A stretch of 64,000 bases of DNA from assembly GCF_000619945.1 (NCBI RefSeq), contig NZ_KK211043.1, forward strand, positions 229,546 through 293,545, written 5' to 3'. Below, piece by piece: positions 7,477-16,041 of the stretch; the first letter of the stretch is position 1; each line of letters starts with the position of its first letter. The DNA comes from Clostridium lundense DSM 17049. Lineage in GTDB: Bacteria; Bacillota; Clostridia; Clostridiales; Clostridiaceae. A program made the position numbers and the translations under genes. The notes beneath the pieces were generated by a model that worked only from the letters and a program-made list of their open reading frames with translations, had not been told where the DNA came from and ran no database searches.

Positions 7477-8229
7477 TTAATCGTTTATAACATTATTCAT
7501 ATTATAAAGACCAGCATTCTTGCCTTTCATAAACTGGCAGGCTTTAAGAGCTCCCATTGCAAAAACTTCTCTAGATAATGCAGTATGTTTTATTTCAATA
7601 GTTTCACCAGTGCCTGCAAATATTATTTCATGTTCTCCTACAATGGAGCCTCCTCGAACAGCATGAATTCCAATTTCAGTATCTTTTCTTTTGGAGTTAC
7701 CAACTCTTCCATAGGTGAATTCAGTTTCTTCAGATATGGAATCTTTTATTGTATTGGCTAGAAGAAGAGCTGTACCACTTGGAGAGTCTACCTTTTGATT
7801 ATGATGTTTTTCTATTATTTCAATATCAAAATCTCCATACAATTTATTGCTAATATTTTTTAAAATAGAATTTATGATATTAATTCCTATAGACATATTG
7901 GCAGATCTAAATATAGGAATTTCCTTTGATTTTTCATTAATTTTATTTATTTGTTCGTCAGAATATCCAGTAGTACAAAGTACTAAAGGTAACTTGTTTT
8001 CTATGCAGTATGACAGTAAGTCATCTAACATGTCTGGTCTTGAAAAATCTAGAACAACATCACTGTCTATTGAACATTCCTTTATAGCAGAAAAGATAGG
8101 ATATGAATTATTAACATTTGTATTTTTATCTATTCCCGCAACTATATTAATATTATTAAAGGAAATTACCTTTTCTGTTATAACTTTACCCATTTTTCCG
8201 TTACAACCGCATAAAATTAATTTTAACAT
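7477..8229 (-). CDS. dapB: 4-hydroxy-tetrahydrodipicolinate reductase
   Basis: A 250-residue cytoplasmic reductase that uses NAD(P)H to make tetrahydrodipicolinate, the DapH substrate. The N-terminal Rossmann motif is ILCGCNGKMGKVI. The catalytic and substrate-binding motif EKHHNQKVDSPSGTALLLA contains the His pair and the Lys that binds the acid groups. RGGSIVGEHEIIFAG is also typical. Length matches the family. The gene follows dapA by 26 bases with its own GGAGG site (reverse of 8233-8240), so the two form one minus-strand operon. Confidence 0.96.
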   Translation of the reverse strand: MLKLILCGCNGKMGKVITEKVISFNNINIVAGIDKNTNVNNSYPIFSAIKECSIDSDVVLDFSRPDMLDDLLSYCIENKLPLVLCTTGYSDEQINKINEKSKEIPIFRSANMSIGINIINSILKNISNKLYGDFDIEIIEKHHNQKVDSPSGTALLLANTIKDSISEETEFTYGRVGNSKRKDTEIGIHAVRGGSIVGEHEIIFAGTGETIEIKHTALSREVFAMGALKACQFMKGKNAGLYNMNNVIND

Positions 8230-8255
8230 CTTGTACCTCCTGTTATTTTAGTTAA

Positions 8256-9140
8256 TTACTTTAATAAACCATAATTTTTTAATTCCTGTTTAAGAACATT
8301 TAGATTTTTTTCTTCCATACTACATAATGGTAATCTAAGATTACCTACTTTCATTTCTAAAAGATTCATAGCAGTTTTTATAGGAATAGGATTTGTTTCT
8401 ATAAATAATGAATTTGATAAAGCTAATGCATCCAATTGAATTTTTAAAGCTTCATTTATTTTACCATTCATATATGACTCACACATTTGATGAACTTCTT
8501 TAGGTATAATATTTGCTAATACAGATATAACACCAATGCCACCTAAAGATAAGATTGGAATTATTTGATCATCATTACCAGAATAAATATCAATTTTATC
8601 TCTTAAAAGAGCTTTAATTTCTGCTATTTGACTTATATTTCCAGAGGCTTCTTTAATACCAACAACATTATCACATATATCACATATTTTTACTAAAGTT
8701 TTAGGTAATAAGTTTAAACCAGTTCTACCTGGAACATTATATATGATAATTGGTGTATTTACTGCATCATTTATAGCCTTAAAATGCTCAACCAATCCTT
8801 TTTGTGTTGTTTTATTATAATATGGTGTTATAACTAAAAGTCCATCTACTCCAATGAATTCAGCCCATTCACTAAATTTTACTGCAGAAAGAGTACTGTT
8901 ACTTCCTGTTCCAGCTATTACAGGTACTCTTTTGTTGATTTTTTCCACTGTGAATTTTATGGTTTCTTTTCTTTCTTCTTCTGACATTGTTGATGCTTCA
9001 CCAGTAGTACCACATATGATTATAGCATCCGTATTATTTTGTACATGCCATTCTAAAAGTTCTCCTAGTTTATTAAAGTCAACACCTTGTTCATTAAAAG
9101 GAGTAATTATAGCTATACCTGAACCCTTAAATATACTCAT
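8256..9140 (-). CDS. dapA: 4-hydroxy-tetrahydrodipicolinate synthase
   Basis: A 294-residue TIM-barrel lyase that condenses pyruvate and aspartate semialdehyde, the first committed step to DAP and lysine. Visible residues: CGTTGEASTMSEEE (substrate threonines), YNVPGRTG with Tyr134, and VGIKEASGN with Schiff-base Lys163. Length is typical. It leads the dapA-dapB operon. The long upstream region was searched by eye for a lysine riboswitch core and none was found, so control may be by a protein repressor or by attenuation not recognised here. Confidence 0.96.
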   Translation of the reverse strand: MSIFKGSGIAIITPFNEQGVDFNKLGELLEWHVQNNTDAIIICGTTGEASTMSEEERKETIKFTVEKINKRVPVIAGTGSNSTLSAVKFSEWAEFIGVDGLLVITPYYNKTTQKGLVEHFKAINDAVNTPIIIYNVPGRTGLNLLPKTLVKICDICDNVVGIKEASGNISQIAEIKALLRDKIDIYSGNDDQIIPILSLGGIGVISVLANIIPKEVHQMCESYMNGKINEALKIQLDALALSNSLFIETNPIPIKTAMNLLEMKVGNLRLPLCSMEEKNLNVLKQELKNYGLLK

Positions 9141-9436
9141 GAAAAAACCTCTTTTCTAAAATAATTTTTATTAAATATTATCCTTACATATAATTAATCA
9201 AGAAGTATATTTCTTAAATGTTAATATTAGGATATTGTTTTTAAAAATGCATTTCGGGTAACTCATAATTTTTAGTAATGTGTATTAAAATTTCCTTACT
9301 ATATTATATAACCCATATAATTAAAATTACATAGTTTTTTAATAAAAATAAAAAATATAAAATGTATGCATACTTATTCATTTTATTATGCATGTCAAAT
9401 GAATAATTTTTTTAATAAATTAGAATATAAAAAATC

Positions 9437-9451
9437 TATTTTCAGAATAGT
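9437..9451 (+). promoter_or_regulatory. CodY-like operator upstream of opp
   Basis: TATTTTCAGAATAGT matches the CodY consensus AATTTTCWGAAAATT at 12 of 15 positions and lies about 50 bases upstream of the opp -35 box. CodY commonly controls peptide transporters in Firmicutes. In such AT-rich DNA a 12/15 match can arise by chance. Confidence 0.35.
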
Positions 9452-9500
9452 AGGAAAATTTTCTAAGTGACTGAGAAGCGGCAGTATATAAAGTTAATAA

Positions 9501-9529
9501 TTGACAATGTGAAGAAACTGTGCTAATAT
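9501..9529 (+). promoter_or_regulatory. Sigma-A promoter of the opp operon
   Basis: TTGACA (9501-9506), 17-base spacer, TAATAT (9524-9529). It predicts a leader of about 240 bases before oppA. Confidence 0.75.
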
Positions 9530-9774
9530 AATTTAAACAAATGAAGGAAAATTCATTTTAAGTTGCTTAACTTTAATATTTCAATTTAAAATAAATATGT
9601 ATTAATACCAACAATTTCAATAAAATGTTTGGAATAATATGCATAATTACATAATAATGAGAAATATAATTTATAATAGTAATATGAATTTAATATATTC
9701 TATTATGGGTTATTTTAAAGATAATAAATTTTTATTATTAACAAAGCCTTTATAAATAAAAAGGGGGAATTCAA

Positions 9775-11436
9775 GTGAAAAGTAAAAAAATGTTAGCAGC
9801 ACTTTTAACTGCGACTATGTTATTGTCAACAGCGCTACTTGGCTGTGGTGGAAGCGGTGACAAGAAAGCTGCTGAAGGTGGAAAAGGTGACAATTCTATA
9901 GTGCTTATAGCTTCTGATGCAAAGACTTTGGATTCATCAATGGCTACAGACCAAATGTCACATAATGCAATGACTGCGGCATTTGAAGGTTTAACAAGAT
10001 TAAATAAGGATAAACCTGAAAAGGGTATAGCTGAAAGTTGGGAGACTTCAAAAGATGGATTAAAATGGACTTTTAAGTTAAGAGACGCTAAATGGTCAGA
10101 TGGAAAGCCAGTTACAGCAAAGGATTTTGAATATTCATGGAAAAGAATATTAAATCCTAAAACAAAGGCTCCATACGCTTCTTTTATGTTTGTATTAAAG
10201 AATGGTGAAAAATATTATAAAGGACAAGCAAAGCCTGAAGAAGTTGGAGTTAAAGCAAAAGATGATAAAACATTAGAGGTAGAATTAGAAAATCCAACTC
10301 CATATTTTTTACAGTTGACAGCATTTCCATTATTAGACCCACTAAGACAGGATATAGTTGAAGCTAGTGGAGACAAGTTTGGAACAGATCCTTCAAAAAT
10401 GGTATTTAATGGGCCGTTTGTTATTGATAAGTGGGAAAGAGCATCAAAAATAATAGCTAGTAAGAACCCTAATTATTGGGATAAAGATACAGTTAAACTT
10501 GACAAAGTTACTTTCCAAGTAGCAGAAGAAATGCCAACAAGATATAACATGTTCATTAACAAACAGGTAGATGCAACAGCTATAGTTGGAGAATATGTTC
10601 AGAAAATGAAAGATGAAGCTAAGGCTGGAAAATATAATTACATTGAAGAAATAAATCCATCATCTTTCTATTTGATATTTAAGCAAAATGGTGAAAATGT
10701 AAATAAATTATTAACAAATCCTAAGATAAGACTTGCTATTTCTCTTGCTATAGATAGAGAAGCTTATGTTAATAAGGTTTATCAAAGAGGATTTGTATCA
10801 AATGGCTTAATTCCAGCAGCAGTGTATGCTGGAGATAAAGTATATAGAGATTTAGTTCCAGAACCATTAAAGGATATAAAGAAAGATCCTAAAGCTTTAT
10901 TTATAGAAGGATTAAAAGAACTTAAATTAGATCCAGATCCATCAAAATATACTTTAAGATATTTACCACAAGGAAGTGCTACTTCTGACAGAGCTTATGC
11001 TGAATTCTTCCAGGCTCAATGGAAAGAAAAAATAGGATTTAATACAAAGCTAGACACAGCTGCTGATTTCTCAGATTATAATAATAAAACAGATAAGGGT
11101 GAATTTGAAATAGCTATGTCAGGATGGGGAGCAGATTATAATGACCCAATGGCATTTGTAGAATTATTTACAACAGGAAATGGAAATAATAACGGAAAAT
11201 TCTCAAATAAGGAATATGATGAAATAGTTAAGAAAATACAAAAAGAAAGTAACATGGATAAGAGAATTGAATTATATAAGAGAGCTGAACAGATATTGGT
11301 TCTAGAACAGGCTGGAGTGGCACCAGTATTTTATAAAGACAAACGTTTCTTTACACAAAAATATGTAAATGGACTTCAAGTGCCATCATTTGGAGGATTA
11401 TATGAATTAAAATGGACTTCAGTGAATGGAAAATAA
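9775..11436 (+). CDS. oppA: Oligopeptide ABC transporter substrate-binding lipoprotein
   Basis: A 553-residue extracellular peptide-binding protein of the SBP_bac_5/OppA family. It starts at GTG behind GGGGG. The signal peptide ends in the lipobox LLGC with Cys24 as lipidation site, followed by a Gly/Lys-rich linker. Family marks: LDSSMATDQMSHNAMTAAFEGLTRLNKD, ESWETSKDGLKWTFKLRDAKWSDGKPVTAKDFEYSWKRILNP, and WGADYNDPMAF near the C-terminus. First gene of oppABCDF. A stable hairpin between oppA and oppB probably makes oppA the most abundant product, as is usual for binding proteins. It imports peptides for nutrition or sensing; which peptides is not readable. Confidence 0.95.
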   Translation: MKSKKMLAALLTATMLLSTALLGCGGSGDKKAAEGGKGDNSIVLIASDAKTLDSSMATDQMSHNAMTAAFEGLTRLNKDKPEKGIAESWETSKDGLKWTFKLRDAKWSDGKPVTAKDFEYSWKRILNPKTKAPYASFMFVLKNGEKYYKGQAKPEEVGVKAKDDKTLEVELENPTPYFLQLTAFPLLDPLRQDIVEASGDKFGTDPSKMVFNGPFVIDKWERASKIIASKNPNYWDKDTVKLDKVTFQVAEEMPTRYNMFINKQVDATAIVGEYVQKMKDEAKAGKYNYIEEINPSSFYLIFKQNGENVNKLLTNPKIRLAISLAIDREAYVNKVYQRGFVSNGLIPAAVYAGDKVYRDLVPEPLKDIKKDPKALFIEGLKELKLDPDPSKYTLRYLPQGSATSDRAYAEFFQAQWKEKIGFNTKLDTAADFSDYNNKTDKGEFEIAMSGWGADYNDPMAFVELFTTGNGNNNGKFSNKEYDEIVKKIQKESNMDKRIELYKRAEQILVLEQAGVAPVFYKDKRFFTQKYVNGLQVPSFGGLYELKWTSVNGK

Positions 11437-11459
11437 TAAAATAGAAGTTTAAATGTAAA

Positions 11460-11486
11460 GCTACAGCAGGGGTTCCCTGTTGTAGC
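11460..11486 (+). terminator. Attenuator hairpin between oppA and oppB
   Basis: GCTACAGCAGGG, loop GTT, CCCTGTTGTAGC: a 12-bp stem with one wobble pair, followed by CTTTATATAG. The T-run is weak, so it should be leaky or act as an RNA-stabilising 3' end for oppA mRNA. It is the only strong hairpin before oppB. Confidence 0.65.
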
Positions 11487-11640
11487 CTTTATATAGCTTT
11501 AATAAGAAAATTAAAAAGTGGTATTTTATTTACATAATTTTTTATTTTTTTGGGTTATTTAGGAATAAATCATTTATAATAACTAATATACATAAAAAGT
11601 GCTTTAAGAAGGATATGTAGTTGCAGGAAGGAGGAAAAGA

Positions 11641-12594
11641 ATGGTAAGATATATATCTAAAAGATTAGGATATATGTTACTTACATTATGGGTTGTAGTA
11701 ACGGTTACATTTTTTTTAATGAGTAGTATGCCAGGAGATCCTATATCTTCTCAAGCAAAGCAATTGCCAAAAGAGGTACAACAGAGTTTGAGAGCAGAAT
11801 ATGGATTAGACAAGCCTGTTTCAGAAAGATATGTAGTATATTTAAAAAACTTAACAAAAGGAAATATGGGGGACTCTTTTGTAACGCCAGGTATATCTGC
11901 CAATAAATATATAAAGGAGAGGTTTCCGAATTCAGCAAGAGTTGGTCTTCAGGCTGTACTTTTTGGGTTAGCAATTGGACTAACACTAGGTATTATTGCT
12001 GGATTTAATAGAAATACAGGTATTGATTATTTTGTTATTTTTATTGCTATATTAGGTGTATCTGTCCCAAGCTTTGTGTTGGCAGCTTTGCTTCAACAAG
12101 GATTGGGTGGAAAAGGAGGATTGCCTATTGCAGGATGGTATAATAATGGTGATGGATTTATGAATAGTTTAAAATTCACAATTTTACCTACATTAGCTTT
12201 AAGCTTTTCAAGTATTGCTACCTATGCAAGGTATATGAAAACTTCTGTTTTAGATGTTATAAGCCAAGATTATATAACCACCGCTCAAGCTAAAGGAGTT
12301 TCAAGAATAGCTATTGCTTGGAAGCATATAATAAGAAATGCCATACTTCCAATTATTACTATATTGGGACCGCAAATTGCATCTATTATTACAGGATCTT
12401 TTGTAGTTGAGAAAATATTTGCTATTCCTGGTCTTGGAAGTGCAATGATCGATTCAATAACAACAAAGGATTATAACATGATTATGGGATTCACTATATT
12501 TTATTCATTTTTATATATAGTAGCTTTATTAATTGTTGATATATTATATACAGTAGTAGATCCTAGAATAAGATTATCAGGTGGTAAAAGGTAG
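11641..12594 (+). CDS. oppB: Oligopeptide ABC transporter permease OppB
   Basis: A 317-residue inner-membrane permease. It begins MVRYISKRLGYMLLTLWVVVTVTFFLM, the typical first helix of OppB/DppB proteins. It contains about six membrane helices and the ABC-coupling EAA loop near AQAKGVSRIAIAWKHIIRNAILPI. An AGGAGG site precedes the ATG. It partners with OppC to form the peptide channel. The 204-base gap from oppA holds the attenuator hairpin and AT-rich sequence; a second internal promoter cannot be excluded. Confidence 0.94.
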   Translation: MVRYISKRLGYMLLTLWVVVTVTFFLMSSMPGDPISSQAKQLPKEVQQSLRAEYGLDKPVSERYVVYLKNLTKGNMGDSFVTPGISANKYIKERFPNSARVGLQAVLFGLAIGLTLGIIAGFNRNTGIDYFVIFIAILGVSVPSFVLAALLQQGLGGKGGLPIAGWYNNGDGFMNSLKFTILPTLALSFSSIATYARYMKTSVLDVISQDYITTAQAKGVSRIAIAWKHIIRNAILPIITILGPQIASIITGSFVVEKIFAIPGLGSAMIDSITTKDYNMIMGFTIFYSFLYIVALLIVDILYTVVDPRIRLSGGKR

Positions 12595-12605
12595 GAGGGT
12601 AGCAA

Positions 12606-13538
12606 ATGGCAGAGTTAAGTAAAGAAAAATTTGAAATAATAGGTTGTGGTAGTTGTAATGCCGATGCTATAGTAAGGCCTAATATGACCTATTGGCAAGA
12701 TGCTTGGAGAAGACTAAGGAAAAATAAAGTAGCTATTTTTTCTCTAATATTATTAGGGATTATTGCTATAATGTGTGCAGTGGGACCCATTATAGGAAAA
12801 ATGATATCAGGGGTTAGTTATTGGCAACAAAATACGAATATTACCAATCAAAAACCAGGAGGACAATTTATATTTGGTACAGATAATCTAGGAAGGGATT
12901 TATTTTCTAGATTGTGGATTGGAGGAAGAGTATCTATTGCTATCGGTATAGTTGGAACTTTAATTGAAGTAACTGTTGGAGCTATGTATGGTGGAATTAG
13001 TGGTTACTTTGGTGGATTAGTTGACGATATAATGATGAGAATAGTAGAAATACTAAATAGTATTCCATATATGATAATTGTTATATTATTTGCTGTTGTG
13101 TTTGATAACCAAGGTATAGGAAGTTTATTATTAGCTCTGTGTATAACTGGATGGACTGGAATGGCTCGTTTAATTAGAGGACAAGTTATGCAGTTAAAAG
13201 AGTCAGAGTACGTACTTGCAGCTCAGGCATTAGGTTCAGATTCAAGCAGAATAATATCAAAGCATTTAATACCAAATACTATTGGAATTATAATTATCTA
13301 TATGACATTTGATATACCTGGATTTATATTTGCGGAAGCATTTTTAAGTTTTATAGGATTAGGTATTCAACCACCTAAAACAAGTTGGGGTGCTATGTGT
13401 TCGTTTGGACAATCGGTTATGCAATTTTACCCACATGAGTTGATATTCCCAGCTTTAGCAATAAGTTTAACAATGTTATCATTTAACTTACTAGGGGATG
13501 GATTAAGAGATGCTCTAGATCCAAAACTTCGTCAGTAG
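12606..13538 (+). CDS. oppC: Oligopeptide ABC transporter permease OppC
   Basis: A 310-residue permease of the DppC/OppC type. It has an N-terminal cytoplasmic extension before the first helix (the WRRLRKNKVAIFSLILLGIIAIM segment is typical). The signature FIFGTDNLGRDLFSRLWIGGRVSI follows, and the EAA loop around AAQALGSDSSRIISKHLIPNTIG contacts the ATPases. The extreme N-terminus carries the uncommon sequence GCGSCNADAIVRP, whose Cys pair is unusual for this family. It sits 11 bases after oppB with an AGGAGGG ribosome site. Confidence 0.93.
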   Translation: MAELSKEKFEIIGCGSCNADAIVRPNMTYWQDAWRRLRKNKVAIFSLILLGIIAIMCAVGPIIGKMISGVSYWQQNTNITNQKPGGQFIFGTDNLGRDLFSRLWIGGRVSIAIGIVGTLIEVTVGAMYGGISGYFGGLVDDIMMRIVEILNSIPYMIIVILFAVVFDNQGIGSLLLALCITGWTGMARLIRGQVMQLKESEYVLAAQALGSDSSRIISKHLIPNTIGIIIIYMTFDIPGFIFAEAFLSFIGLGIQPPKTSWGAMCSFGQSVMQFYPHELIFPALAISLTMLSFNLLGDGLRDALDPKLRQ

Positions 13539-13552
13539 CAAGGGGGATACTA

Positions 13553-14572
13553 ATGGGAAAATTATTAGAAGTAAAAGATTTAAAAGTTTCATTTCACACA
13601 TATGCAGGTGAAGTTCAATCTGTTAGAGGAGTATCCTTCGATTTAGATAAAGGAGAAACCTTAGCAATAGTTGGTGAATCTGGATGTGGAAAGACTATAA
13701 CTTCAAAATCTATTATGAGATTAATACCTACTCCACCAGGAGAAATAAAAAGTGATTCTCAAATACTTTTTGAGGGTAAAGATATTTTAAAGATGTCAGA
13801 TAAAGAATTAAGAGATTTAAGAGGGGAAGCTATAAGTATGATATTCCAGGACCCTATGACATCTTTAAATCCTACTATGAAGATTGGAAATCAAATTGCA
13901 GAAAGTTTAATAATACATAGGGGAATGAATAAGAAAGAAGCTCTAGAAGAAGCTATTAAAATGTTAAAGTTAGTTAACATTCCAAATGCAGAAAAAAGAG
14001 TTGAACAATATCCACATGAATTTTCAGGTGGTATGAGACAAAGAGCAATGATAGCAATAGCACTTGCTTGTAATCCTAAAGTGCTAATAGCTGATGAGCC
14101 TACCACAGCATTAGATGTTACTATACAAGCTCAAATTATGGACCTTATAAAAGAATTACAAAATAAATTAGGAACTGCAGTTATACTAATAACTCATGAT
14201 CTAGGGGTAGTTGCTAGTGTAGCTACAAGAATACAGGTAATGTATGCTGGTAAAATAATTGAAAGAGGAACTACAGATGAAATATTCTGTAATGCAAAGC
14301 ATCCATATACATGGGCATTACTTCAGTCAGTTCCAAGGCTTGATACAAAGCATAAAAATAAATTATATTCAATACAAGGAACACCACCAGATCTTTTAAA
14401 ACCACCAGTAGGGTGTCCGTTTGCATCAAGATGCGAATATTGTATGCAAATTTGTAAAGAGGAAATGCCAGAAGTTACAAAAATAAGTGATACTCATAGT
14501 GTTCAATGTTGGCTTCAGCATCCGTTAGCACCAAAGGTAGAAGCTCCAATAGTAGCAGGAGGTGCTGAATAA
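13553..14572 (+). CDS. oppD: Oligopeptide ABC transporter ATPase OppD
   Basis: A 339-residue ATPase. Walker A GESGCGKT is at ~40, the Q-loop is in FQDPMTSLNP, the signature motif is FSGGMRQRAMIAIAL, Walker B is VLIADEPTTALD and the switch His is in LITHDLG. The C-terminal oligopeptide-type extension carries four cysteines (CPFASRCEYCMQICK), typical of OppD/DppD, some of which bind an iron-sulfur cluster. Its stop codon shares one base with the oppF start (TAATG), indicating translational coupling. Confidence 0.95.
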   Translation: MGKLLEVKDLKVSFHTYAGEVQSVRGVSFDLDKGETLAIVGESGCGKTITSKSIMRLIPTPPGEIKSDSQILFEGKDILKMSDKELRDLRGEAISMIFQDPMTSLNPTMKIGNQIAESLIIHRGMNKKEALEEAIKMLKLVNIPNAEKRVEQYPHEFSGGMRQRAMIAIALACNPKVLIADEPTTALDVTIQAQIMDLIKELQNKLGTAVILITHDLGVVASVATRIQVMYAGKIIERGTTDEIFCNAKHPYTWALLQSVPRLDTKHKNKLYSIQGTPPDLLKPPVGCPFASRCEYCMQICKEEMPEVTKISDTHSVQCWLQHPLAPKVEAPIVAGGAE

Positions 14573-15531
14573 TGGAAAATAATAATTTAATTGAAGTAAA
14601 ACATTTAAAGAAGTATTTTAAAGTTGGAAAAAATGCTGTATTAAAAGCAGTGGATGATGTAAGTTTCATTATAAAAAAAGGTGAAACATTAGGATTAGTT
14701 GGAGAATCAGGATGTGGTAAAACAACCTGTGGAAGAACCGTTTTAGGATTATATGAAGCTACAGATGGAGAGGTACTTTTTGAAGGTGTAAATATACATG
14801 GGCTTAAAGGAAAAGAAAAAAGAGCTTTTACTAAAAATGCTCAAATTATATTCCAAGACCCATATGCTTCATTAAATCCTAGGATGACTGTAGGAGAAAT
14901 TATTGCCGAGGGAATAGATATACACGGATTATATACTGGACAAGAAAGAACGGAAAAAATTTACAACTTATTGGAGTTGGTAGGATTAAATAAAGAACAT
15001 GCTTCTAGATTCCCTCATGAATTTTCAGGGGGACAAAGGCAAAGAATAGGTATAGCTAGAGCCCTTGCTGTTGAGCCTAAGTTCATAGTTTGTGATGAGC
15101 CAATTTCTGCTCTTGATGTATCTATACAAGCACAGGTAGTAAACTTACTAATTAAGTTGCAAAATGAATTAGGATTAACTTATTTGTTTATTGCTCATGA
15201 CCTTTCTATGGTAAAGCATATATCAGATAGGGTTGGAGTTATGTATTTAGGTACTATGGTAGAATTAGCATCTAGCCATGATTTATATGCTAAGCCATTA
15301 CATCCATATACGCAGGCTCTTTTATCAGCTATTCCAATTCCTGATCCAGAAATAGAAAAGAACAGATCAAGAATAATGCTAGAAGGAGAAGTACCAAGTC
15401 CAATAAATCCTAAACCAGGTTGTAGATTTGTTGGAAGATGTAAATATGCAAAACCTATATGTTCAGAAGCATCACCTGAATTGAAAGAAGTGGAAAAGGA
15501 TCATTTTGTTGCTTGTCACTTATTTGATTAA
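14572..15531 (+). CDS. oppF: Oligopeptide ABC transporter ATPase OppF
   Basis: A 319-residue ATPase partner of OppD. Walker A GESGCGKTT, FQDPYASLNPRMTVGEII, signature FSGGQRQRIGIARAL, Walker B FIVCDEPISALDVSIQ and switch His in FIAHDLS. The C-terminal extension has the conserved cysteines (GCRFVGRCKYAKPIC). The ATG overlaps the oppD stop. Last gene of the operon, followed by a terminator at 15547. Confidence 0.95.
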   Translation: MENNNLIEVKHLKKYFKVGKNAVLKAVDDVSFIIKKGETLGLVGESGCGKTTCGRTVLGLYEATDGEVLFEGVNIHGLKGKEKRAFTKNAQIIFQDPYASLNPRMTVGEIIAEGIDIHGLYTGQERTEKIYNLLELVGLNKEHASRFPHEFSGGQRQRIGIARALAVEPKFIVCDEPISALDVSIQAQVVNLLIKLQNELGLTYLFIAHDLSMVKHISDRVGVMYLGTMVELASSHDLYAKPLHPYTQALLSAIPIPDPEIEKNRSRIMLEGEVPSPINPKPGCRFVGRCKYAKPICSEASPELKEVEKDHFVACHLFD

Positions 15532-15546
15532 TAAATAGTTTATATA

Positions 15547-15582
15547 TAGAGTGAGGATAATCCTTGCTCTATTTTATTTTTT
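15547..15582 (+). terminator. Terminator of the opp operon
   Basis: TAGAGTGAGGAT pairs with ATCCTTGCTCTA (one mismatch and one wobble), followed by TTTTATTTTTT. Confidence 0.8.
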
Positions 15583-15745
15583 ATAGAAATTATATAATTG
15601 TCTTAAAATAATAAAGAAACATTACATATTTATTCTGAAAAAGTAAAATGCACTTTTTTAAAGTTGTGTATAATTCAATCCCTTCCTGTAAAAACTATCT
15701 AATATATATTTGTATTTTTTATTAATTTTAAGGGAAGGGATATTT

Positions 15746-16000
15746 ATGAGTAAAACACCTTTAAAGAAGGTTATAAAGGCTAAATTAAAATCAAATAGAG
15801 AATTAACAGAAGCAGAAAAATTAAGAGAAAAAATGAAATATGAAATTGCAGAAGAATTAGGACTAAAGGAAAAGGTAGAAAAGTTAGGTTGGAGTTCTTT
15901 AACATCTGAGGAGACTGGAAGAATAGGTGGAATAATGACAAAGAGAAAAAAAGAACTTAATATTCCTAAAAATGTTGACTTGATGAATAAAAATATATAA
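15746..16000 (+). CDS. Small acid-soluble spore protein, alpha/beta type
   Basis: An 84-residue protein from ATG 15746 (GGGAAGGGA site); the frame extends to 15710 without a site. The family core is present: KYEIAEELGLKEKVEKLGW, including the ELG..EKV germination-protease region, and the C-terminal GRIGGIMTKRKKEL DNA-binding segment. Such proteins coat spore DNA and change it to an A-like form that resists UV and heat. A basic N-terminal extension (KTPLKKVIKAKLKSNREL) makes it longer than the classic ~60-70 residue SASPs and similar to clostridial variants. Expression in the forespore under sigma-G is expected, but no clear sigma-G boxes were seen. Confidence 0.88.
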   Translation: MSKTPLKKVIKAKLKSNRELTEAEKLREKMKYEIAEELGLKEKVEKLGWSSLTSEETGRIGGIMTKRKKELNIPKNVDLMNKNI

Positions 16001-16041
16001 TATTTAGTAAGTATAAATTATCATTAAAAGGGGTATGGAAG

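Larger units (their letters stand above)
9141..9774. other. 634-base AT-rich divergent intergenic region (dapA / oppA)
   Basis: No gene is supported here. The part near dapA must hold the minus-strand dap promoter, but no convincing pair of boxes was seen. The part near oppA holds a clear sigma-A promoter (9501-9529), a CodY-like 15-mer (9437-9451), repeated ATGCAT words near 9365-9397, and a ~245-base 5' leader in which I recognise no riboswitch class. Confidence 0.6.

Noticed and set aside
9141..9480. Lysine riboswitch ahead of dapA
   Set aside because: Expected from biology, but no conserved lysine-riboswitch core could be found on the minus strand.
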